DNA from: Pseudomonas sp. RIT288
Lineage (GTDB): Bacteria; Pseudomonadota; Gammaproteobacteria; Pseudomonadales; Pseudomonadaceae
Reading direction: 5' to 3'
Length of the DNA stretch: 64,000 nucleotides
Assembly: GCF_000631985.1 (NCBI RefSeq)
Contig: NZ_JFYN01000010.1
Location: 1 to 64,000, forward strand
Shown: piece after piece, positions 1 through 8,068 of the stretch
Numbering within the stretch: position 1 is the stretch's first letter
How the letters are laid out: every line of letters starts with the position of its first letter
Notes under the pieces: generated by a model
Seen by the model: only the letters and a program-made list of their open reading frames with translations
Database searches by the model: none
What the model was told of the DNA's origin: nothing
Translations under genes and position numbers: made by a program

Positions 1-542
1 GGTTGGGACGGTATCTGACGCCGGATCCGGTGAGGCTCGCAGGTGGGTTGAATCAGTACCGGTATGTGCCGAGTCCGACGGGGTGGGTGGATCCGTTGGG
101 GTTGAGCTCGAATTGCCCGCCGCCGAACAAGCCGGGTTGTTCATCACCGGACAGGGTTGATGGTTCAATTGTTGATGAGGCTAACCCAACGCTACCCAAA
201 CCGAATTCCCGCCCTCAATATTTTGGAAGTGACGAAAAGCTCTTAGGCCATTTTGAAAAGCATGGCGCCGAATTCAAGGCGATGAACAAGGGGGAATATT
301 TACTCGTCGCACGAGAAGTAGTGAATCAAGGTACTCGTGTGGAGTATTTATACAAAGGAGAGGTGCGATCAGGGTATTTGCTATTGATGGGAAACAATCG
401 GAAAGGTGAAGCGAAATTTGCTTTCGTGGGCACTAACACGAATGATGAAATTACGACGTTACACACCAAAAGTGGAAAGGAGTTTTGGCGGACAATCAAT
501 GGCAACGCACAAGATAAAACTGTGAGGCCTGCTCATGACTAA
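1..542 (+). CDS. RHS repeat-associated protein, C-terminal end with toxin tip (partial)
   Basis: The gene is open at the left edge, so only about the last 180 codons are seen; bases 1-2 belong to a codon begun outside. The segment opens with the RHS core signature (GRYLTPDPVRLAGGLNQYRY, then WVDPLGL), after which RHS proteins switch to a variable toxin domain. The toxin part, about 110 residues, has HFEKHGAEF near its start and TTLHTKSGKEFW near its end. That pattern resembles small RNase-type contact-dependent toxins of the barnase/EndoU/colicin/RelE fold; this is inference. RHS proteins are usually delivered by type VI secretion or similar machines. The stop overlaps the next gene by 8 bases. 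Confidence 0.85.
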   Translation, partial: LGRYLTPDPVRLAGGLNQYRYVPSPTGWVDPLGLSSNCPPPNKPGCSSPDRVDGSIVDEANPTLPKPNSRPQYFGSDEKLLGHFEKHGAEFKAMNKGEYLLVAREVVNQGTRVEYLYKGEVRSGYLLLMGNNRKGEAKFAFVGTNTNDEITTLHTKSGKEFWRTINGNAQDKTVRPAHD

Positions 543-918
543 GACATACAAAGCATTAGTGGTCGGAATAGATCAATTTGTAGAAGACGCTATTGACCTG
601 GTAGTTGAGGGCTTTTCGCTCAGGTGTTTCGTCAGCTACAGTCCGTCAAAAATAGTGGTGGGAAGTACTTACGACGTGGAGTTCGAAATGCTGCTGCCTG
701 ATGAAGAGTGCGTGATAGCAACCGAACGCGAAAACCAGCAGATTGAGATGCTTGACGGCGGGTTCTCCTGTGACATTTATGGCTACTTGGATGGAGACAC
801 CTTCCGATCGTTTGTCGATTTTTCGGACCAGGATATCCACTACGAATATCCCCATCTGAATGGGCGCTACGTTAAAGTCAGCGCAGACAGGATTGATGTT
901 TCTTTTTCTGTTCAATAG
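535..918 (+). CDS. Putative immunity protein for the RHS toxin
   Basis: A 127-residue, mostly acidic cytoplasmic protein with no signal peptide or membrane segment. It starts inside the end of the RHS gene (8-base overlap), the usual place for the cognate immunity gene of a polymorphic toxin. I recognise no named immunity family, so the role is inferred from position, size and acidity. Base composition of the toxin tip and this gene is AT-richer than the RHS core before it, as expected for an exchangeable toxin-immunity cassette. Confidence 0.6.
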   Translation: MTKTYKALVVGIDQFVEDAIDLVVEGFSLRCFVSYSPSKIVVGSTYDVEFEMLLPDEECVIATERENQQIEMLDGGFSCDIYGYLDGDTFRSFVDFSDQDIHYEYPHLNGRYVKVSADRIDVSFSVQ

Positions 919-983
919 CCAATGAAACGATGCTTGGGCTGGCCCTTGCGCTTGCAGGCCATCCAGGAATCACACGATGAGCA

Positions 984-1103
984 CTACTCCTCTGCGTCTT
1001 CATCCTCCAACGGTAACTCATCCAGCCCCAAAGGATCCGTAGGCGAAGGCAACGGATACTCCGGCGTTTGATCGACATCGTCATCCTTCTGCTCACCACT
1101 CAT
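984..1103 (-). CDS. Small acidic hypothetical protein (39 aa)
   Basis: A very short acidic protein, starting MSGEQKDDDVDQ and ending in a run of Asp and Glu. The ATG at 1103 is chosen because GAGGTGTG lies just before it; a longer reading frame from 1172 has no such site. It sits before a second small acidic gene (1189-1356) of similar composition. No family recognised. It may be a real small protein of the pseudomonads, but size makes this uncertain. Confidence 0.45.
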   Translation of the reverse strand: MSGEQKDDDVDQTPEYPLPSPTDPLGLDELPLEDEDAEE

Positions 1104-1188
1104 CTCACACCTCGCAAGGGCCTGACCGAACCCCAGGCCATGAAGACTCAAAAGCAGCACTGACGCGCGCAATCAAAAGAACAAACAA

Positions 1189-1356
1189 TCACTGCTCATC
1201 CTCATCCTCCTCATACTCCATATCTGCCTCATCCGCATCATTCAACGGCACCGTCGCATCATCCATCAGCGACCCCGGATCCTCGTTCCCCGGATCATTG
1301 ATAAACGGCAGACCGCTCGGGCCTTTTTCTTCCTTGCCTTCGGTTTCGGGCGTCAT
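1189..1356 (-). CDS. Small acidic hypothetical protein (55 aa)
   Basis: Translates to a 55-residue protein starting MTPETEGKEEKGPSG and ending with an Asp/Glu-rich tail. AGAGGT lies seven bases before the ATG, which supports translation. It has no transmembrane segment or known domain. Its acidic style and orientation match the 39-residue gene just downstream, and the two may be co-transcribed. Function unknown. Confidence 0.5.
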   Translation of the reverse strand: MTPETEGKEEKGPSGLPFINDPGNEDPGSLMDDATVPLNDADEADMEYEEDEDEQ

Positions 1357-1435
1357 GGCAAACCTCTACATCTGTTGGGTTGTATAACGTTCGAAAAGTC
1401 TCACAGCCAATCGTTCCAGTGTCCGACCACCAGAC

Positions 1436-1463
1436 ACGAAAAACCCGGCACCAGGCCGGGTTT
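1436..1463 (-). terminator. Rho-independent terminator of the glycine-zipper gene at 1480
   Basis: A perfect 9-bp stem, AAACCCGGC / GCCGGGTTT, around a 5-base loop, followed on the minus strand by a run of T. Confidence 0.8.
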
Positions 1464-1479
1464 GTTTTCGAATATTCAA

Positions 1480-1905
1480 TCAATGATGGCGTTTTTTATG
1501 TTTGTACTTGTTGTGCTTGTGACCACCACCGGAGTGGGCTTTGCCGCCGTCATCCCCCAGATTGTTGCCCACCGCACCACCGGCCGCACCGCCCAAACCA
1601 GCACCGATGGCTGAACCGGTGGAGCCGCCCAGGCTGTTGCCGAGCACTGAACCGCCGGCTGCGCCGAGACCACCGCCGATGGCGGCTTCGGTGCGATTGT
1701 GTTTATTCGCCCCGACCGCGCTGCCCGCCGCGCCACCGACGCCTGCGCCAACCGCGGCACCGGTGCTACCGCCGAGCTGGCCACCGACCACGTTACCGAG
1801 TACACCGCCCAAACCGCCACCTACGGCGGCGCTACCATCTCCGGCGGCCATGGCGCCTTGAGCGACCAGTAATCCGAAAAACAGTGCAGACAATGACAAG
1901 CGCAT
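1480..1905 (-). CDS. Exported glycine-zipper protein (141 aa)
   Basis: Starts at MRLSLSALFFGLLVAQGAMA, a signal peptide with an Ala-x-Ala-type end; GAGGT precedes this ATG, so a longer frame from 1944 is not used. The mature part is made of repeated glycine-zipper blocks (GGGLGG, GAGVGGAAG, GGSTGSAIGAGLGG) and ends in a His/Lys-rich tail. Such repeats pack as helices in membranes in the YMGG/glycine-zipper families; a cell-envelope site is inferred. It is a paralogue of the next gene (2041-2409), with which it shares signal peptide and repeat order. It has its own terminator. Confidence 0.75.
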   Translation of the reverse strand: MRLSLSALFFGLLVAQGAMAAGDGSAAVGGGLGGVLGNVVGGQLGGSTGAAVGAGVGGAAGSAVGANKHNRTEAAIGGGLGAAGGSVLGNSLGGSTGSAIGAGLGGAAGGAVGNNLGDDGGKAHSGGGHKHNKYKHKKRHH

Positions 1906-1993
1906 TTGAACCTCACAGTTCCCGAATCGGGAGGGTATGCCCACAGGGGCCTATGTCAGATTGGAGACATTTTTCGGGAAAACGTTCAGCCAT

Positions 1994-2020
1994 GAAAAAG
2001 CCCGACATCGAGCCGGGCTA
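1994..2020 (-). terminator. Rho-independent terminator of the gene at 2041
   Basis: AGCCCG / CGGGCT stem with a short loop, followed on the minus strand by TTTTTC. Confidence 0.7.
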
Positions 2021-2040
2021 TTTCTGACAAACGTCCGTTA

Positions 2041-2409
2041 TCAGTGACGCTTGTGCCCCTTGGACAGGTTGGCGCCGACGGCACCACCCGCAGCGCCACC
2101 GAGACCGGCGCCAATGGTCGCGCCATTTCTGCCGCCCAGGCTGTTGCCGATTACCGAACCACCGGCCGCGCCAACACCACCGCCGATAGCGGCTTTGGTG
2201 CGGCTGCCCTTGCCGGCTGCCATGGCACTGCCGGCCGCACCTGCAACACCGGCACCAATCGCGGCGCCCGTGCTGCCGCCCATCTTCTGGCCGACCACGT
2301 TACCCAGCGCGCCACCCAGACCACCGCCGAGTGCAGCAGTGCCTTCACCGGCGACCACACCTTGAGCAACCAGAAGCCCCAGAACCAGAGCAGGCAATGT
2401 TAGACGCAT
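2041..2409 (-). CDS. Exported glycine-zipper protein (122 aa)
   Basis: Signal peptide MRLTLPALVLGLLVAQGVVAG followed by glycine-zipper blocks and a basic end (SKGHKRH). It is clearly a tandem duplicate of the gene at 1480-1905: the same start, repeat order and length class, but without the long His/Lys tail. Each copy keeps its own terminator, so they are separate transcription units. Function unknown; probably envelope-associated. Confidence 0.75.
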   Translation of the reverse strand: MRLTLPALVLGLLVAQGVVAGEGTAALGGGLGGALGNVVGQKMGGSTGAAIGAGVAGAAGSAMAAGKGSRTKAAIGGGVGAAGGSVIGNSLGGRNGATIGAGLGGAAGGAVGANLSKGHKRH

Positions 2410-2548
2410 GACGAAAACCTCAAAAATAGGGAGATCAAAAGGGGCCGAGATTGAAAGCTGCCGACGCGCTGAAGTCCAGAAAAATCAGCTATCGCCGCGC
2501 ACTTGGCGCCGATTGGACAGCGATTTGGCAAAAGGTTTTATCGCAGGC

Positions 2549-2576
2549 AAAAAAAAGCCCGCTGGGGAGACGGGCT
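2549..2576 (-). terminator. Terminator-like hairpin in a gene-free stretch
   Basis: AGCCCG / CGGGCT stem followed on the minus strand by eight T. No gene ends here: the stretch from 2410 to 2735 holds only this hairpin and the next one. It may be a backup terminator for the gene at 2736 or the end of an unseen small RNA. Confidence 0.55.
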
Positions 2577-2695
2577 GGAGACTTGCTTTCTAACGGATGG
2601 CTTCACCCTACGACCGTGGACGTGAAAAGTTTGTGAAAAAAACAAAACCAGCCCAATAGTTTGTAGGAGATTTTCTTTTCATAAACAGCAGGCAT

Positions 2696-2720
2696 AAAAA
2701 ACCCCGCTCATAGACGGGGT
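2696..2720 (-). terminator. Rho-independent terminator of the gene at 2736
   Basis: ACCCCG / CGGGGT stem followed by TTTTTTA on the minus strand, just after the stop codon of the 62-residue gene. Confidence 0.75.
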
Positions 2721-2735
2721 CGTTTGGTGTCTTCC

Positions 2736-2924
2736 TTACTTTCTCAAGCGAGCCGAAACCTTCGGAAGAAATTTGGCTTTCGGGCCTTTGGGCACCGTGG
2801 ACTTGATCTTGCCGGTCTGCACCGGATCCTCGCCAAAGCCCGACTGGTACTCCGTCTGACCGCAACGGACACAGTTGTTGAATGAAAATTCGGCTCCATC
2901 GTCTTCGATATACGGACCAGTCAT
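2736..2924 (-). CDS. Small hypothetical protein with one CxxC pair (62 aa)
   Basis: The ATG at 2924 is chosen because GGGGAGAGG precedes it; the frame could extend to 2960 without such a site. The protein starts acidic (MTGPYIEDDG), has a single CVRC pair near residue 18 and a lysine/proline-rich basic end. One CxxC is not enough to call a zinc ribbon. No known family. The terminator directly after it supports a real gene. Confidence 0.55.
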   Translation of the reverse strand: MTGPYIEDDGAEFSFNNCVRCGQTEYQSGFGEDPVQTGKIKSTVPKGPKAKFLPKVSARLRK

Positions 2925-3161
2925 AGCCTCTCCCCTTCGTAATGGATCGATACCGGCCAAGCCTTTTTGCCCGAAAAATATCGACCTCTCAGGCTTTTGA
3001 GACTAGCTGGTCATTACTGGACTTGCGGTTCAGCTCGACCGATGCCCGACGAATGGCCTACTCCGATTCAACACCCCACGAGCCGTTGATCTCACAACGC
3101 TAAAGATTCCCGGCGACAGGCCGTTGCCCTTTTTCATACAAATAATTCTCAAGGAGAGAAC

Positions 3162-3440
3162 ATGAAAATCAACGGATTCCCGGAAATGCCTGTCGTAAAA
3201 CTCACGGACGAACAGATCGCTGCCGGCAAAGCCGCCGGTGAGAAATTCAAGGAAAAGCTCGCTTCAGGCGACATCACCATCACCTACCCGGACAAACCGG
3301 TTCTGACCCCCGGCGTTATCTACCACCCGAGTCAGCCGGCCGATCCGACGCCCGCCACCGGCACCCCGCCTCTGGTCGCAATCGATACGCCCCTGACCTA
3401 CGACGCACACGGGCTTGTCATCCTCAAGCCACAGGGCTGA
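3162..3440 (+). CDS. Hypothetical protein (92 aa)
   Basis: Good ribosome binding site (AAGGAGAGAAC) before the ATG. The first half is a charged helix (LTDEQIAAGKAAGEKFKEKL) and the second half is proline-rich without repeats. No signal peptide or membrane segment. No family recognised. It converges with the YbjQ-like gene at 3507 and shares a two-way terminator with it. Confidence 0.6.
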   Translation: MKINGFPEMPVVKLTDEQIAAGKAAGEKFKEKLASGDITITYPDKPVLTPGVIYHPSQPADPTPATGTPPLVAIDTPLTYDAHGLVILKPQG

Positions 3441-3455
3441 TCGAAAGCAGAAAAA

Positions 3456-3486
3456 CAAAAAGCCCATTCATCGTCTGAATGGGCTT
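3456..3486. terminator. Two-way terminator between convergent genes
   Basis: A perfect 10-bp stem AAGCCCATTC / GAATGGGCTT. The minus-strand side is followed by TTTTTG, so it mainly serves the gene at 3507; it may also end the gene at 3162. Confidence 0.75.
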
Positions 3487-3506
3487 GCTTGAACACGGCG
3501 ACGGCA

Positions 3507-3827
3507 TCAACGCAACTTGACCGCCGTCCCTGTCGCAAAGACAACAACCATGCCGCCCTTGCCCGCCGGCATGCTGATCTCGAAATCCAGCCCGACCACC
3601 GCATCCGCCTGCAACGCCCGCGCCCGCTCCTTGATCTCGTCCGTCGCCTGAACCCGCGCCTCTTTCAACGCACGCTCCAGCGTCTGCGACCGCCCACCGA
3701 AAAAGTCGCGCATGCCGGCAAACAGGTCACGGATCACATTGACGCCCTGCACCGACTCCGCGCTGACAATGTCCAGGTACGCGGTGATCTGTCGGCCTTC
3801 GATGGCGTGGGTGGTGGAGATGATCAT
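3507..3827 (-). CDS. YbjQ/UPF0145 family protein
   Basis: A 106-residue protein with the typical YbjQ layout: short N-terminal strand region (MIISTTHAIEGRQI), a conserved RDLFAGMRDFFGGRS segment, a helix of the ALKEAR type, and the end AVVGLDFEI...MVVVFATGTAV. The length is normal for the family (PF01906), whose members form pentamers and have no settled function, although a heavy-metal-binding role has been proposed. It is convergent with the gene at 3162. Confidence 0.9.
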   Translation of the reverse strand: MIISTTHAIEGRQITAYLDIVSAESVQGVNVIRDLFAGMRDFFGGRSQTLERALKEARVQATDEIKERARALQADAVVGLDFEISMPAGKGGMVVVFATGTAVKLR

Positions 3828-3945
3828 GGGAGCAATCCTTTTTTCTACTGATAAAGCGGCGATTGTAATGCGCTATGGGAAATCAGACCGAGCACTTGCA
3901 CGTATCACCTGCGCAGCGGATTAAAATCCAGACGCCAGAAACCAC

Positions 3946-3979
3946 AAAACCCCTGATCTCTTTCGAAATCAGGGGTTTT
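3946..3979 (-). terminator. Terminator of tRNA-Ser
   Basis: AAACCCCTGAT / ATCAGGGGTTT stem, a few bases after the CCA end of the tRNA gene; T-rich on both sides. Confidence 0.8.
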
Positions 3980-3991
3980 GCGTATTGAATG

Positions 3992-4081
3992 TGGCGGTGA
4001 AGGAGAGATTCGAACTCTCGATACAGTTTCCTGTATACACACTTTCCAGGCGTGCTCCTTAAGCCACTCGGACACTTCACC
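3992..4081 (-). tRNA. tRNA-Ser (GGA)
   Basis: A 90-base cloverleaf with the long variable arm of a serine tRNA. The acceptor stem is GGTGAAG / CTTCACC with an encoded CCA end. The anticodon loop reads CTGGAAA with anticodon GGA, and the T arm contains GTTCGAATC. A terminator follows. Nothing suggests an integrated element at this tRNA. Confidence 0.95.
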
Positions 4082-4376
4082 GTATCTCTTCAAACATGTT
4101 CTGTCTGTCGAGGCGCGCTAATGTAGTCGAAAGCTTTTCTGATGGCAAACTTTTTTTCAGAATTTTCATGCGGTTAAGACAAAAAGGCGTTTCGCCCCAC
4201 CCTGGGCGATGGCAAACCGGCCAATCTCTGGTGACGGCCGCCCTTCTATATAGAAGCAGAACGGCGTGCTACGCCGGGCGCGGCCGGAAACGGTGACCGG
4301 CGAGTCAGTCACAGCGCTTTACCTGGCCTACGGCGGTGGGTAACGTCTGCCCATCTTTCTTACAAGGAATAGCGTC

Positions 4377-5066
4377 ATGAGTGAGTTGATTGCCTACCAC
4401 CTCGAAGACGGTATCGCGACCCTGACCTTGAACAACGGCAAGGTCAATGCCATTTCCCCGGACGTGATTGCGGCGTTCAATGCGGCGCTGGATCAGGCGA
4501 AGACTGATCGTGCCATCGTGATCATTACCGGTCAGCCGGGGATTCTGTCTGGCGGCTATGACTTGAAGGTGATGACCGCCGGGCCTAAAGAAGCCGTGGC
4601 GCTGGTGACTGCGGGTTCGACACTCGCCCGTCGCCTGCTCTCCCACCCATTCCCGGTGATCGTTGCCTGCCCTGGCCACGCCGTGGCCAAAGGTGCATTC
4701 CTGCTGCTGTCCGCCGACTACCGCATTGGTGTCGACGGCCCTTTCAGCATTGGCCTGAACGAAGTGCAGATCGGCATGACCATGCACCACGCCGGCATCG
4801 AGCTGGCGCGTGATCGTCTGCGTCGTTCAGCGTTCCACCGTTCGGTGATCAACGGCGAGATGTTTGATCCGAAAAGCGCGGTGGATGCCGGTTTCCTCGA
4901 CAAGGTGGTGGCTGCCGAGGAGCTGCAAGGCGCAGCCCTGGCAGCAGCGCGTCAGTTGAAGAAGATCAACATGAACGCGCACAAGAACACCAAGCTCAAA
5001 GTGCGCAAGGCGCTGCTCGAAACCCTCGACAACGCGATCATCCAGGACCAGGAGCATCTGGGCTAA
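4377..5066 (+). CDS. Crotonase / enoyl-CoA hydratase family protein
   Basis: A 229-residue single-domain crotonase. Oxyanion-hole segments are seen as ILSGGYDL near residue 57 and AKGAFLLLSADYRIG near residue 103, with a conserved Glu in GLNEVQIGM near residue 124. It is slightly shorter than typical enoyl-CoA hydratases (about 260), and the second catalytic Glu region is replaced by HHAGIELARDR, so the exact reaction cannot be read. AAGGA precedes the ATG. It is a single-gene unit ending in a strong terminator. Confidence 0.85.
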   Translation: MSELIAYHLEDGIATLTLNNGKVNAISPDVIAAFNAALDQAKTDRAIVIITGQPGILSGGYDLKVMTAGPKEAVALVTAGSTLARRLLSHPFPVIVACPGHAVAKGAFLLLSADYRIGVDGPFSIGLNEVQIGMTMHHAGIELARDRLRRSAFHRSVINGEMFDPKSAVDAGFLDKVVAAEELQGAALAAARQLKKINMNAHKNTKLKVRKALLETLDNAIIQDQEHLG

Positions 5067-5089
5067 GCCCGCGCTTCCCGAGCCGAAGA

Positions 5090-5118
5090 AAAGCCCGACC
5101 GTCGTGTCGGGCTTTTTC
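5090..5118 (+). terminator. Rho-independent terminator
   Basis: AAGCCCGAC / GTCGGGCTT stem followed by a T run, after the crotonase gene. Confidence 0.85.
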
Positions 5119-5283
5119 TTGCGCGTTCGGTTGATCGAGCGTCGACTGCTCTAGCACGGGTCTGACAATCAACTCGGAAACATGCGCTTAAACATCGCCT
5201 ATCTCCGGACTCTATAGCAGCAATTGCCGAAAACAGTGCACATCCGTACACTGCGCCACCTTTTGTCCCGGTGGGGCCTGAAA

Positions 5284-6006
5284 ATGCTGTTTGTGTTTCG
5301 TATGTTATTGATGGGCCTGCACTTTATTCTGGCCGGCGTGCTGGGAGTGATCCTCGGGTTGTGCCGTCCGTTCAATCCGGACAACAGCCGACTGTGCGCC
5401 CGCCTCTATGCGCTGCCGGCCATGTGCATTCTGCGCCTGCGGGTAAAAGCCGACGTCGCCCCGTTGATGAACAAGCCTGACAGCTGCGTAATCATCGCCA
5501 ACCATCAGTCCAACTACGACCTGTTCGTGTTCGGCAACGTGGTACCCCGGCGGACCGTGTGCATCGGCAAAAAGAGCCTGAAATGGGTGCCACTGTTCGG
5601 CCAATTGTTCTGGCTGGCGGGCAACGTGTTGATCGATCGTGGAAACGCGCACAAGGCGCGCAAGTCGATGCTCACCACCACCCACACCCTGCAACACGAA
5701 GACACGTCGATCTGGGTATTCCCGGAAGGCACGCGCAACCTCGGAGAAGAGCTGCTGCCGTTCAAGAAAGGCGCGTTCCAGATGGCGATCGCCGCCGGTG
5801 TGCCGATCGTGCCGGTGTGCGTCAGCAGCTACATCAAGCACATGCGCCTGAACCGCTGGCGCAGCGGGAAAATTCTCATACGCTCGCTGCCGGCGATTCC
5901 TACAGCCGGGCTGACCATGGATGACATGCCCATGCTCATGTCCCAGTGCCGCGAGCAGATGCGCGAATGCATCGCCGCGATGGATCAGCAGCTGCAGGCT
6001 GCGTGA
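5284..6006 (+). CDS. plsC: 1-acyl-sn-glycerol-3-phosphate acyltransferase
   Basis: Transfers an acyl chain to lysophosphatidic acid at the inner membrane, making phosphatidic acid. It has the family motifs NHQSNYD (His about 74, Asp about 79) and FPEGTR (about 146-151), an N-terminal hydrophobic helix, and normal length (240 residues). The ATG at 5284, with GGGG upstream, is preferred over a TTG at 5224 because the protein then starts with the membrane helix. It is followed by its own terminator. Confidence 0.9.
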   Translation: MLFVFRMLLMGLHFILAGVLGVILGLCRPFNPDNSRLCARLYALPAMCILRLRVKADVAPLMNKPDSCVIIANHQSNYDLFVFGNVVPRRTVCIGKKSLKWVPLFGQLFWLAGNVLIDRGNAHKARKSMLTTTHTLQHEDTSIWVFPEGTRNLGEELLPFKKGAFQMAIAAGVPIVPVCVSSYIKHMRLNRWRSGKILIRSLPAIPTAGLTMDDMPMLMSQCREQMRECIAAMDQQLQAA

Positions 6007-6009
6007 AAA

Positions 6010-6039
6010 ACAAACCCGCCTTGTGCGGGTTTTCTTTTG
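6010..6039 (+). terminator. Rho-independent terminator of plsC
   Basis: AAACCCGC / GCGGGTTT stem with loop CTTGT and a T-rich tail, directly after the plsC stop. Confidence 0.85.
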
Positions 6040-6140
6040 CCGGGTGAACTGTGCAGATTTCACTGACTCTCAAGCAGCGACACGGCTAAGCTGAAGCCTT
6101 GCATTCCCTGCCATCTGCCAAGAAGAAGTGAACCACCACC

Positions 6141-7112
6141 ATGGGTCGAGTTGTTGCTGCTGCGGTTTACAGCGCCGGTAAGAAAGTCACCAATATTACC
6201 CTCGATGAGGGCGCCGCCTGGGCCGCGAAAACCGGGCACTTTGTCTGGATCGGCCTGGAAGAGCCGGACGCTCAAGAGCTGGCCAATCTGCAGCGCCAGT
6301 TCAACCTGCACGAACTGGCCATCGAAGACGCTCTGGAAAAACACAGCCGGCCGAAGCTGGAAACCTTTGGTGACGCTTTGTTTATCGTCATCTACTCGCC
6401 CATCCGTGAACACGGGATTTTGCAGTTCATCGAAACGCATATCTTCGCCGGCAAGGGCTACATCATCACCGCCCGCAACGGTCACTCGGCGTCCTACGCG
6501 CATGTCCGCCAACGCTGTGAGGCGCGTCCGCTGCTGCTGGAGCACGGCGAAGATTTCGTACTCTATGCAATCCTGGATTTCGTCATCGAAAACTACCAGC
6601 CGGTGGGCGAAGCGATCCATGCCGAGATCGACGAACTGGAGCGCAACGTGCTGTGCAGTGCATTGAACGAGCATGACATTCAGAAACTCCACGGCCTGCG
6701 CCGTGACGTGTTGCGCCTGCGCCGCTATGCAGCGCCGATGGTCGAGATCGGCGAGGAACTGCAGAAACTGAGTTTCCCGTTCATCGACAAGAACATGCGC
6801 CCGTACTTCCGCGATGTGCAGATTCACGTCACGCGGCAGATGGAAGACCTGACCACGCTGGCGGACATTGCCAGCCAGACCATCGAGATCGGCGTGTTGC
6901 TGGAGGCGTCACGGCAGAGCGTGGTGCAGCGCAAGTTTGCCGCGTGGGCGGCGATTCTGGCGTTCCCGACGGCGGTGGCGGGAATATACGGGATGAACTT
7001 CCAGAACATGCCGGAGCTGAGCTGGCACTACGGCTATTTCGGTGTGCTGGGGTTTATCACGGTGGGGTGTGTGAGTTTGTGGGCGAGTTTCAAGAAGTCG
7101 GGGTGGTTGTAG
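6141..7112 (+). CDS. corA: CorA-type magnesium/cobalt transporter
   Basis: A 323-residue inner-membrane channel for Mg2+. The long cytoplasmic N-terminal part ends in two C-terminal membrane helices, with the diagnostic YGMN motif at about 283-286 between them. FQNMPE follows as the periplasmic loop, and a basic end (SFKKSGWL) lies on the cytoplasmic side. Length is typical. It forms a single-gene unit, with a REP pair just downstream. Confidence 0.93.
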   Translation: MGRVVAAAVYSAGKKVTNITLDEGAAWAAKTGHFVWIGLEEPDAQELANLQRQFNLHELAIEDALEKHSRPKLETFGDALFIVIYSPIREHGILQFIETHIFAGKGYIITARNGHSASYAHVRQRCEARPLLLEHGEDFVLYAILDFVIENYQPVGEAIHAEIDELERNVLCSALNEHDIQKLHGLRRDVLRLRRYAAPMVEIGEELQKLSFPFIDKNMRPYFRDVQIHVTRQMEDLTTLADIASQTIEIGVLLEASRQSVVQRKFAAWAAILAFPTAVAGIYGMNFQNMPELSWHYGYFGVLGFITVGCVSLWASFKKSGWL

Positions 7113-7117
7113 TCCCT

Positions 7118-7226
7118 GTGGCGAGGGAGCTTGCTCCCGCTGGGGTGCAAAGACCCCCATACAGACATCAAGTTGCCGCAAATTACGGCTGCTGCGCATC
7201 CGAGCGGGAGCAAGCTCCCTCGCCAC
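7118..7226. repeat. REPIN, family A
   Basis: Two inverted copies of a 24-base unit (GTGGCGAGGGAGCTTGCTCC...) at 7118-7141 and 7203-7226, separated by about 60 bases. The same unit recurs at 17570-17678. It lies in the 3' gap between corA and a convergent gene. Confidence 0.9.
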
Positions 7227-7244
7227 ATAGATAAATGTCAGGTC

Positions 7245-7973
7245 TTAAATCGCTTCGGCTTCTGGCTTGTGCGCCACAAACCGCATCATCCACTCTGCCA
7301 CGGTCGTGCCATGGTGCTCCTGCTCCAGACTGGCCACGCCTTTCGAGTAGATCTGCGAACCCAGCGCTTCCTGGCGCAGATCCAAGAGCGCCCGCGAATA
7401 GTCGTGAATGAATTCCGGGTGGCCCTGGAAGCACAGCACCTGATCGTTGATGTGGTACGCGGCAAACGGGCAGAAATCGCTGGAGGCAATGACCGTGGCG
7501 TTTTCCGGCAGTGCGGTGACCTGATCCTGGTGACTGATCAGCAGCGTCAGCTCTTCACGCACCGGGCTCATCCACGGCGCCTTGGCCGCCAGTTTGTAGT
7601 TGTGGGTGCCGACGCCCCAGCCCTGGCTGGCGCGCTCGCTCTTGCCACCGAGCAGCAGCGCCAGCAATTGATGGCCGAAGCACACGCCGAGCAGCTTGTC
7701 GCCACGCTCGTAACGGGTCAGCAGGTATTGCTTGAGGGTCTGGATCCACGGGTCGGTGCCGAACGAATCGGCCTTGCTGCCGGTGATCAGGTACGCATCG
7801 AAGGTCAGGTCGTCGCTCGGGTATTCGCCCTGCATCACGTTGTACACGGTGAACTCGGCGGCAATCGGTTGCTGCGAGAACAGGCGCTGAAACATCTGCC
7901 CGTAACCCTGATATTGATCGACCAGTTCCGGACGCAGGATGTCGGTTTCCAGAATGCAGATGCGTAGCGACAT
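7245..7973 (-). CDS. Class I glutamine amidotransferase-like protein
   Basis: A 242-residue stand-alone amidotransferase domain. The nucleophile is in GVCFGHQ (Cys about 98), and the His and Glu of the triad are in FQGHPEF (about 185 and 187). GMP-synthase-like amidotransferases of this type hydrolyse glutamine or gamma-glutamyl compounds; the acceptor here is unknown. The ATG at 7973 is chosen for the protein start MSLRICILETD and the AGGT before it; frames from further upstream run into the next gene. Confidence 0.85.
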   Translation of the reverse strand: MSLRICILETDILRPELVDQYQGYGQMFQRLFSQQPIAAEFTVYNVMQGEYPSDDLTFDAYLITGSKADSFGTDPWIQTLKQYLLTRYERGDKLLGVCFGHQLLALLLGGKSERASQGWGVGTHNYKLAAKAPWMSPVREELTLLISHQDQVTALPENATVIASSDFCPFAAYHINDQVLCFQGHPEFIHDYSRALLDLRQEALGSQIYSKGVASLEQEHHGTTVAEWMMRFVAHKPEAEAI

Positions 7974-8068
7974 AAAAAATACCTGACACGTGATGGGAAT
8001 AATGAACACCCCAGAGCCTGCCTTGAAACACCCCGGCAAGGCAAGCCCCGCAGCGCTCAGCCGATCAC

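Noticed and set aside
2408..2593. 61-codon plus-strand frame after the glycine-zipper gene
   Set aside because: It is the promoter side of a minus-strand gene, without a binding site or known product.
3992..4081. tRNA-Ser as a possible attachment site
   Set aside because: The DNA on both sides is ordinary core sequence, with no integrase or repeated tRNA end.
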